Part shown: positions 15,431 through 21,168 of the stretch, piece after piece
Layout: the number at the start of each line of letters is the position of its first letter
How positions within the stretch are numbered: the stretch's first letter is position 1
NCBI GenBank assembly: GCA_965370495.1
Contig: CBDUUV010000039.1
Location: 1 to 21,168 of the forward strand
Direction: 5' to 3'
DNA: 21,168 bases
Source: Krumholzibacterium sp965370495
GTDB taxonomy: Bacteria; Krumholzibacteriota; Krumholzibacteriia; Krumholzibacteriales; Krumholzibacteriaceae
The notes under the pieces: generated by a model
The model's input: the letters and a program-made list of their open reading frames with translations, nothing else
What the model was told of the DNA's origin: nothing
The model's database searches: none
Translations under genes and position numbers: made by a program

Positions 15431-15944
15431 CCGCCTGCCCCTCCACTTCACTGGTTTTTTTCAGGGCCTTGATCTCATCTCGGATCACCGCGGCCTTTTC
15501 ATACAACTCCATTTTGATCACCTTTTCCAGTTCTTCCTGAAGCTGGAATATCCTCCGGGAAAGGTTTAAACTCTCGATAAACCTATCAGGAACTTTTCCC
15601 TTGTGCCTCGTGTCGCCATGAATGCTGCTGAGGACCTGATCCAGCCTTTCCCTGAAAATATCATAGCACTGCGAACATCCGAGTTTTCCGGATTTTTTGA
15701 AAGCTGCATAAGTCCTGCCGCAGCCGGGACATCGTTTTCTCGAAGAAGTCTCTTTGCTCATCTCAGCGGCAAGATTCATAAGCCCCGCGAGCAGGTCGCC
15801 CTTCTCGAAATTGCTTTTCTTGAGATAATCGAATCCTTTTTCTTCAGCACATACCTTACATATATGGATCTTTTCGACATTCTTTCCTATTACGTTTGTA
15901 AAATGTATCGTTGCTTCCCTTTTTTTGCAAAACTGGCAGATCAT
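15423..15944 (-). CDS. mcsA: McsA, zinc-binding activator of McsB
   Basis: A 173-residue adaptor that stimulates McsB kinase activity. It has four Cys pairs: CQFC (3-6), CKVC (about 29-32), CPGC (about 72-75) and CSQC (about 90-93), expected to bind two zinc ions. A C-terminal UVR helix pair (about 128-165, with LQEELEKVIKMELYEKAA) resembles the UvrB/UvrC-interaction motif, usual for McsA. It starts 1 nt after the lolD stop and overlaps mcsB by 8 nt, so it is tightly embedded in the lolD-mcsA-mcsB-clpC unit. In Bacillus, ctsR precedes mcsA; here lolD takes that position. Confidence 0.93.
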   Translation of the reverse strand: MICQFCKKREATIHFTNVIGKNVEKIHICKVCAEEKGFDYLKKSNFEKGDLLAGLMNLAAEMSKETSSRKRCPGCGRTYAAFKKSGKLGCSQCYDIFRERLDQVLSSIHGDTRHKGKVPDRFIESLNLSRRIFQLQEELEKVIKMELYEKAAVIRDEIKALKKTSEVEGQADV

Positions 15945-15945
15945 T

Positions 15946-16629
15946 TCACTCCATTTCCGCCTCTATGAGCCTTCCATCCTTCATGATGAACCGCCGGTCG
16001 GCACTGCTCAGCAATTCCTTCTTATGAGTCACAACAATGAATGTCTGGTTCTTCGATCTGCTTAACTGAACGATAAGTGCGTGAAGCAGCTCACTATTTC
16101 TTTCATCCAGGTTCCCGGAGGGTTCATCAGCCAGGATTATCGCAGGCTCGTTCATCAGGGCTCTCGCAACCGCCACTCTTTGCTGTTCCCCCCCTGAAAG
16201 CTCAGACGGTTTGTGTGTAAGTCTCCCCTCAAGTCCGACTTCCGAAAGAAGTTCGACACCACGCGGCACCACATCTTCTCTTTTTGCTCCATGCAGAATG
16301 GCCGGCATAATCACATTTTCAAGAGCATTAAATTCCGGGAGCAGGTAATGAAACTGGAATACCAGTCCGATATCCCTGTTCCTGATCATATCCAGTTCCC
16401 TTATGGAACATTCCCTGGGATCCTTCCCCTTGATCAACACTCTCCCTCTGTCGGGAGTGTCCAGGGTTCCCAGGATATGCAGCAGGGTACTCTTCCCCAC
16501 TCCCGATTCACCGAGGATAGCAACAACTTCACCCTCTTCGGCATTAAAATCGAGCCCCTTCAGAACCTCTATTTTTCCCTTTTCAGAACTGAAGACTTTC
16601 CACACGCCCTCAGCTTTTAGAATAGACAT
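15946..16629 (-). CDS. lolD: Lipoprotein-releasing ABC transporter ATP-binding protein LolD
   Basis: ATPase that powers extraction of outer-membrane lipoproteins from the inner membrane with the LolC/E permease. The 227 residues contain Walker A GESGVGKST, the Q-loop (GLVFQFHYLLPEF), signature LSGGEQQR, Walker B AIILADEPSG and the switch His in VVTHKKE. The LLHILGTLD sequence after Walker A and the FQFHYLLPEF segment are LolD-like; MacB/FtsE-type ATPases are close relatives, but the adjacent LolC-type permease supports LolD. GAGGG lies about 5 nt before the ATG. It is separated by 87 bp from the permease gene and by 1 nt from mcsA. Confidence 0.92.
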   Translation of the reverse strand: MSILKAEGVWKVFSSEKGKIEVLKGLDFNAEEGEVVAILGESGVGKSTLLHILGTLDTPDRGRVLIKGKDPRECSIRELDMIRNRDIGLVFQFHYLLPEFNALENVIMPAILHGAKREDVVPRGVELLSEVGLEGRLTHKPSELSGGEQQRVAVARALMNEPAIILADEPSGNLDERNSELLHALIVQLSRSKNQTFIVVTHKKELLSSADRRFIMKDGRLIEAEME

Positions 16630-16645
16630 ATCAACCCTCTGTCAA

Positions 16646-16674
16646 AATATACTTTTTATCTCCTGCTCACGCAA
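16646..16674 (-). promoter_or_regulatory. Candidate sigma-70-type promoter of lolD-mcsA-mcsB-clpC
   Basis: TTGCGT (16669-16674) and TATATT (16646-16651, 5 of 6 to consensus) are spaced by exactly 17 nt on the minus strand. Transcription would begin near 16639, only about 10 nt before the lolD ATG, so the ribosome site would be at the extreme 5' end. No CtsR heptad repeat or CIRCE inverted repeat overlaps it. Confidence 0.4.
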
Positions 16675-16682
16675 GGGGGGGG
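16675..16682. repeat. Homopolymeric G8 tract next to the lolD promoter candidate
   Basis: Eight consecutive G on the plus strand (C8 on the transcribed-gene strand) directly abut the -35-like hexamer at 16669-16674. Such tracts are prone to slippage. It lies upstream of the -35, so length changes would alter flanking sequence rather than the -35/-10 spacing. Confidence 0.9.
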
Positions 16683-16716
16683 ACATATAACAGCTCCCAT
16701 GTGGCACAGGCAGACC

Positions 16717-17973
16717 CTAATCATATCTTATCGCATCGAGCGGGGGCATCTTGCAAGCTTCCCAACTCGGGTAAATAGTTGCCGCAAATGAAATCACTAC
16801 CGAAGCGATACTGACAAGGACGACATCCAGGCATTGAATGGATACCGGAAGCGTATTGATAAAATAGATGTCCGCGGGGAGGTCGATCCTGACCACCGAC
16901 AGGATCGCACATGCGATCAGCCCCAGTACGACACCAAGTATCGTCCCGACAATACCGATTATCGTCCCTTCCACCATGAAGATGGACATGATCCCTCTCG
17001 ATGACGCCCCCATCGACCTGAGAATACCTATCTCGCTTCTTTTTTCCATAATAACCATTGTTAACATCCCGACCAGGTTGAAAGCAGCGATCAATATTAT
17101 CAGGCCCAGCAGAAGAAACATCAGTATCTTCTCGACTTTTATATAACTGAACAGGCTGCTGTTCATCCTGATCCAGTTATTGGTGCTGTATACGTATGAC
17201 TGAAGTTTTTCCTCGATATCCTGATCGATCTGCCCGGCCTTGTAGATATCCTCTATCCTTATCCCGATCCCGCGGATAGATGCCTCAAAATCATACAGCT
17301 TCTCGGCTTCCCTGATATCGATATACCCGAAACGTGAATCAAATTCGAAGACACCGGTCTTGAAGAAACCTATAACCCTGAAATCCATCGTCCTCGGCCT
17401 GATTTTTCCTGCCCTGAGTTCTGCCGGAGCGCTGACCAGTGTCAGCATTTCCCCGAGTGATATGCGAAGGTCCGCCGCCAGTTCATCTCCCAGAACTATA
17501 CCCGGCAGCTCTTCTCCATCATAGAATCCCCCGGTCTCGAATGTGGTAACAGAAGGCGTGAATGAATCGATAACGGTCGACACACTCCTTTCCTTATCGA
17601 TATCGACTCCCTTTATAATGATACCTTTCGTCTTGACCCTGACCCCGGGAATAAGCTCGAAGTTAACAAGCGATTCCCCCCTCACAAAAGGAGATGAGGC
17701 CACAACACCCGGAATAGCGCCTATTTCCACGGAGATAGAATCGATATTCTCCCATGCTTCGGAAGTCCTGGCAAATACAAGGACATGCGTGTTGAACTCT
17801 ATTATCCTGCTGCGCAGTTCGCTTTCGAACCCGTTCATCAGAGACAATACGATGATAAGTGTGGTTACACCAACAAGGGTTCCCCCTATTGCTATCATAG
17901 TCACCCTGGACACAAATCCGCTTCTGCGCCTAGCCCGCAGGTATCTCAACGCTATTGACATGGAGTAATGCAT
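16717..17973 (-). CDS. lolC: LolC/LolE-family lipoprotein-releasing permease
   Basis: Inner-membrane permease of the Lol system. The 418 residues show one N-terminal membrane helix (about 21-43), a large periplasmic MacB-like domain (about 45-270), and three C-terminal helices (about 276-300, 325-350 and 378-402) with the FtsX-fold coupling segment EKRSEIGILRSMGAS between them. The N-terminal IALRYLRARR and closing PPLDAIRYD are typical of LolC/LolE. Only one permease gene is present, so it may form a homodimer like the LolF type, or LolE may lie elsewhere. The start at 17971-17973 is 5 nt after the lysS stop; an ATG four codons in is an alternative, and neither has an ideal ribosome site. 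Confidence 0.9.
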   Translation of the reverse strand: MHYSMSIALRYLRARRRSGFVSRVTMIAIGGTLVGVTTLIIVLSLMNGFESELRSRIIEFNTHVLVFARTSEAWENIDSISVEIGAIPGVVASSPFVRGESLVNFELIPGVRVKTKGIIIKGVDIDKERSVSTVIDSFTPSVTTFETGGFYDGEELPGIVLGDELAADLRISLGEMLTLVSAPAELRAGKIRPRTMDFRVIGFFKTGVFEFDSRFGYIDIREAEKLYDFEASIRGIGIRIEDIYKAGQIDQDIEEKLQSYVYSTNNWIRMNSSLFSYIKVEKILMFLLLGLIILIAAFNLVGMLTMVIMEKRSEIGILRSMGASSRGIMSIFMVEGTIIGIVGTILGVVLGLIACAILSVVRIDLPADIYFINTLPVSIQCLDVVLVSIASVVISFAATIYPSWEACKMPPLDAIRYD

Positions 17974-17978
17974 CCTTG

Positions 17979-19484
17979 CTACCTTTCGTCTCTACCCGCT
18001 TCAGGCCTCATCTGCGGGAAAAGGATGACATCTCTTATCGAAGGAGAATCTGTCAGAATCATAACGAGCCTGTCTATCCCCACACCTAATCCTCCGGCCG
18101 GAGGCATTCCGTGTTCGAGCGCCCTGATGTAGTCTTCGTCTATCGGATGTACTTCATCCGCTCCGGCATCACGCATTCTTATCTGTTCCTCGAACCGGGC
18201 CTGCTGTTCGAGAGGATCGTTCAGTTCGCTGAACGCGTTTGCAATCTCCAGCCCGGCAATATAGAGCTCAAACCTCTCGACGAGCCCTTCTTCGCTGCGA
18301 TGCACCTTTGCGAGAGGTGAAAGTTCCACAGGATAATCGGTTATAAAGGTCGGTTGTATCAACCCCGGTTCTACAAGCTTGGAAAACAGCTCGTCGAGCA
18401 GGGCTCCCTTTCCAACAATCCCTTCTGTATCGATGTTGTTTTCAACGGCGACTTTTTTTATTTCCTTCTCACTTGCTTCTCTCAGATAGACACCAACCTT
18501 CTCTTGCAGCGCTCCATAGAAAGTCACCCGAAGCCACGGCGGCGTGAGATCGATCTCGTACTCGCCGAATTTGACATTCGTCATTACAGGCACTTCCTCA
18601 CAGATTCTGCCACACATCTCCTCGAGGAACCCCATCATGTCGTTATAATCCCAGTATGCCGCATAACACTCCAGCATGGTGAATTCCGGGTTGTGAGACC
18701 GGTCCATCCCCTCATTTCTAAAATCCCTGGAAATTTCGAAGACCCTTTCCATCCCGCCTACAACCAGCCTTTTGAGATAGAGCTCATCAGCTATCCGCAG
18801 ATACAGCTTCATATCCAGTGTGTTGTGATGAGTAATGAACGGCCTGGCCATCGCGCCGCCGTACAGTGGCTGAAGCACAGGTGTCTCCACCTCGAGAAAG
18901 CTATGTTCCTCAAGATAATTACGAATTGAGTTCATTATCAGCGTCCTCGTACGAAATACTTTCATCACATCATCATTGATGATCAGGTCGATATACCGCT
19001 GCCGGTACCGGATCTCCTTATCCTGCAATCCATGGTATTTCTCAGGCAACGGAAGCAGCGCTTTGCTCAGTAACTCCAACCTCCTGACCTTGATTGTCAG
19101 TTCATCGGTTTTTGTCCTGAACATGACGCCCCAGACGCCGATGATATCCGCAACGTCAAGCAGCTTGAATACTTTCCAGTCTTTTTCACTGATCTCGGCA
19201 TCCTTGATATAGAACTGTATAGCACCCGTATCATCCTTGATGTTACCAAAGGAAACATGTCCATGTCCCCTTATCGACATAATCCGCCCGGCAACAGCGA
19301 TTTCGGTCTCGCCTGAAAGGAGAGATTCCTCACCGTTTACAGCATTGGAAATACTATGCGTTCTCTGGAAACGGTACGGATATGGATTGACGCCTGATTC
19401 ACGCAACTTTCCAAGTTTCTCTATCCTGTTCTCTCTTTCCCTGCCACCTTCGTGAACCGGTTCTTTCTCACTCACTTCAATCAT
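17979..19484 (-). CDS. lysS: Lysyl-tRNA synthetase, class II
   Basis: Charges tRNA-Lys with lysine. The 501 residues include an N-terminal OB-fold anticodon-binding domain (about 65-150, with VAGRIMSIRGHGHVSFGNI) and a class II catalytic domain. Motif 2 reads FEISRDFRNEGMDRSHNPEFTMLE in two adjoining blocks and motif 3 is GLGVGIDRLVMIL near residue 470, followed by the usual RDVILFPQMRP ending. The ATG at 19482-19484 overlaps the prfB stop by 8 nt (ATGATTGA). An in-frame GTG three codons in, with AAGGA about 9 nt upstream, is a possible alternative start. The next gene, lolC, starts 5 nt after the stop. Confidence 0.97.
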   Translation of the reverse strand: MIEVSEKEPVHEGGRERENRIEKLGKLRESGVNPYPYRFQRTHSISNAVNGEESLLSGETEIAVAGRIMSIRGHGHVSFGNIKDDTGAIQFYIKDAEISEKDWKVFKLLDVADIIGVWGVMFRTKTDELTIKVRRLELLSKALLPLPEKYHGLQDKEIRYRQRYIDLIINDDVMKVFRTRTLIMNSIRNYLEEHSFLEVETPVLQPLYGGAMARPFITHHNTLDMKLYLRIADELYLKRLVVGGMERVFEISRDFRNEGMDRSHNPEFTMLECYAAYWDYNDMMGFLEEMCGRICEEVPVMTNVKFGEYEIDLTPPWLRVTFYGALQEKVGVYLREASEKEIKKVAVENNIDTEGIVGKGALLDELFSKLVEPGLIQPTFITDYPVELSPLAKVHRSEEGLVERFELYIAGLEIANAFSELNDPLEQQARFEEQIRMRDAGADEVHPIDEDYIRALEHGMPPAGGLGVGIDRLVMILTDSPSIRDVILFPQMRPEAGRDER

Positions 19485-20596
19485 TCCTTTCTTTCCACCT
19501 TAGATACGTTTCTATAAATTCATCTATCGCGCCATCCATCACGGCCTGGATATTACCTGTTTGCGTACTGGTACGGTGATCCTTGACCATTGTGTATGGA
19601 TGAAATACATAACTTCTGATCTGGTTTCCCCATGATATCGCTTTCTTCTCACCCGTGATCCTGGATCTTTTTTTTTCTTCTTCTTCGACCAGCTTTACAT
19701 ATATCCTGGAACGCAACACCTTCATCGCTGTTTCCCTGTTCCTGTGCTGCGAACGTTCATTCTGGCATTGAACAGTGATCCCTGTGGGAAAATGTGTGAT
19801 TCGTATCGCCGATTCAGTCTTGTTGACATGCTGCCCGCCTGCTCCACTGGCCCTGTATGTGTCCACCCTGATATCTTCGGTATTGATCTCGACCTCGATA
19901 TTATCACCAATCTCAGGGTAAACAAACACCGAAGCAAACGAAGTGTGTCTCCTGTGATTTGCGTCGAATGGTGACAGTCTTACCAGCCTGTGGATCCCGG
20001 CCTCAGCCTTCAGCCTTCCATACGCAAGGTCTCCCTTGACCTCGATAGTAGCGTTCTTGATACCGGCTTCATCACCAGGCTGAAGATCCAGGAGCTTGTA
20101 CTTGTACCCTTTCCTGTCAAGGTATCTTGTATACATCCTGAGCAGCATCTCTGCCCAGTCCTGCGACTCCGTGCCGCCTGCTCCGGGATGGATGTTAATC
20201 AGGGCGTTATTTCTATCATGCTTCCCTGATAACAGGATATCCAGTTCGAATTCGCTCATCCTTTTCTCAATCCTGTTGAGCTCCGACGATATCTCTCTCA
20301 GAATTGATTCATCACTGTCATCTTCATTAAGAATGATCAGCTCACGCAAGGACCCGATGTCACTCTTCAATGATTCACAGGACCCCGTTTTGCTTTTGAG
20401 GGATTTTAACCTGGAAACAAGTTCTTCCGCCTTTTCCCTTTCGCCCCAGAATCCGGGCCTGGACATCTTCTCCTCGATTACGATTTCCTCTGCCAGCATC
20501 TTATCCAGGTCAAAGATACTCCTTCAGGTTTGAAAGCCTCTTTTCCATATTTTTTACAGATTCTTTTATTTCCTTTACGGATATGCTTTCGGCCAT
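19477..20596 (-). CDS. prfB: Peptide chain release factor 2, expressed by programmed +1 frameshift
   Basis: Terminates translation at UGA and UAA. The gene is in two frames. Frame one starts at the ATG at 20594-20596 (GGAG 6 nt upstream; a second ATG immediately upstream is closer to it) and has 28 codons ending in an in-frame TGA at 20510-20512. A +1 shift at CTT-TGA-C continues through GAC and 343 more codons to the stop at 19477, giving about 372 residues (E. coli RF2 is 365). The stop-codon recognition tripeptide SPF is at about 208-210 and the catalytic GGQ at about 253-255. Reading only from the internal ATG at 20499 would lose the first 32 residues. It overlaps lysS by 8 nt. Regulation is by RF2 level through the frameshift. 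Confidence 0.96.
20509..20524 (-). promoter_or_regulatory. prfB autoregulatory frameshift site
   Basis: On the minus strand the site reads AAGGAG-TAT-CTT-TGA-C, nearly identical to the E. coli AGGGGG-TAT-CTT-TGA-C. It contains an internal Shine-Dalgarno-like AAGGAG (20519-20524), the slippery CTT (20513-20515), the UGA (20510-20512) and the following C (20509). Low RF2 slows decoding of UGA and lets the ribosome slip +1. Confidence 0.95.
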
Positions 20597-20634
20597 CATC
20601 TTCTCCTTTAATCGCTGTCTTTGCGTCTCCGCAG

Positions 20635-21168
20635 CTATATGATTCTATACTTCTTCAAAAAATCATCACGGATCCTCTCAGCTTCCGCCCTGACACTGCG
20701 GATACCGGTATCCGTATCTATTTTCACGTCAGCCCGCAACCAGTCTTTTTTCAGCCGTCTCTGTGATTCGATCCGCTGCTCAGCCTCTACAATCGAAAAA
20801 CCATCTCTCTTCATAATCCGCCTGAGGCAGGTCTTCTCGATCGCCTCTGTCAATACAACAAGTCCTGCTTTGAATCTGAACTTATACTGAAAAAACAGCA
20901 CGGCATCAAGTACTATGTACTTCTCCTGTTCCCGGCGGTTACTTACAACCTCACTCACTATCTTCCTGACAAACGGGCGGATCAACCTGTCAAGCTGCCA
21001 CAGCCTTTTTGTGTCGGAAAAAACCCTGTTCGCGAGCCTGGCACGCGACACTCTTCCTGACGGAGTAAATACATCGTCACCGAAAGCCTCCCTGAGTTTT
21101 CCTTTGAAAGAATCATCTTTTAGAGCACGGTGTGCCAGAGCATCGGCATCGATTATATATCCACCTCT
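20635..21168 (-). CDS. coaE: Dephospho-CoA kinase CoaE, C-terminal part (runs off right edge)
   Basis: Phosphorylates dephospho-CoA, the last step of coenzyme A synthesis. The visible 177 residues read into the right edge; an internal ATG at 21051 is not the start. The fragment begins with GGYIIDADALAHRAL, the conserved region holding the catalytic Asp of CoaE. It continues with LREAFGDDVFTPSGRVSRARL, the CoA-binding-domain pattern around RLANRVFSD, and the lid-like KRDGFSIVEAEQRIESQ block. The N-terminal P-loop is outside the window. DAVLFFQ is a divergent version of the usual PLLFE segment. The stop is 38 nt before prfB, so they are probably co-transcribed. Confidence 0.9.
   Translation of the reverse strand, partial: RGGYIIDADALAHRALKDDSFKGKLREAFGDDVFTPSGRVSRARLANRVFSDTKRLWQLDRLIRPFVRKIVSEVVSNRREQEKYIVLDAVLFFQYKFRFKAGLVVLTEAIEKTCLRRIMKRDGFSIVEAEQRIESQRRLKKDWLRADVKIDTDTGIRSVRAEAERIRDDFLKKYRII

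Noticed and set aside
15431..15451. Upstream GTG start for McsB
   Set aside because: It would add only seven basic residues lying over the ribosome site of the better ATG at 15430.
16630..16716. CtsR or CIRCE heat-shock operator before lolD-mcsAB-clpC
   Set aside because: I searched the gap by eye for GGTCAAA-type direct repeats and the GAGTGCTAA inverted repeat and found neither.
1..21168. Mobile element, CRISPR array, phage or defence genes, tRNA or rRNA
   Set aside because: No transposase, integrase, repeat-spacer pattern, cloverleaf-like segment or foreign-looking gene was seen; all genes but one are recognised housekeeping or envelope families.

Overview
The window reads as chromosomal housekeeping DNA from a diderm (LPS-making) bacterium. 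The best fit is a lineage of the Fibrobacterota-Chlorobiota-Bacteroidota (FCB) superphylum or one of its candidate phyla. The reasons are an LpxC-FabZ fusion, a GnnA-like oxidoreductase between lpxA and lpxB, a single LolC-type permease, and a McsA-McsB-ClpC protein-arginine-phosphorylation module in a cell that also has BamA and lipid A genes. The phylum call is an inference; no rRNA or other strong taxonomic marker is present. I see no mobile element, CRISPR array, tRNA or rRNA.

Layout. Almost everything lies on the minus strand and is transcribed from right to left. From the right edge: coaE (5' end outside the window), prfB with a programmed +1 frameshift, lysS, a lolC/E permease, lolD, mcsA, mcsB and clpC. 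A 261-bp gap with no convincing gene follows. Next is the envelope block bamA, skp/ompH, lpxD, lpxC-fabZ, lpxA, gnnA-like, lpxB, a DUF374 (LpxJ-like) acyltransferase and lpxK. lpxK runs tail to tail into one plus-strand gene, a small unknown lipoprotein (824-1441) behind a good sigma-54 (-24/-12) promoter match. Left of it, divergently, is nadB, which runs off the left edge. No stretch over 300 bp lacks a gene.

How the genes fit together. LpxA, LpxC-FabZ, LpxD, LpxB, LpxK and the DUF374 protein cover most of the Raetz lipid A pathway. The UDP-diacylglucosamine hydrolase (LpxH/LpxI/LpxG) and the Kdo transferase (WaaA) are not here. BamA and Skp insert and chaperone outer-membrane proteins, and LolCD releases lipoproteins toward the outer membrane. 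McsB marks proteins on arginine, McsA assists it, and ClpC unfolds marked proteins for ClpP. Placing this quality-control module between Lol and Bam/Lpx genes is the most interesting organisational feature. Candidate sigma-70-type promoters precede nadB, lpxD, lolD and (weakly) bamA.

I found no clearly undescribed multi-gene system. The items most worth following up are the sigma-54 lipoprotein unit, the McsAB-ClpC/envelope linkage, the GnnA-like enzyme without GnnB, and motif changes in LpxK.
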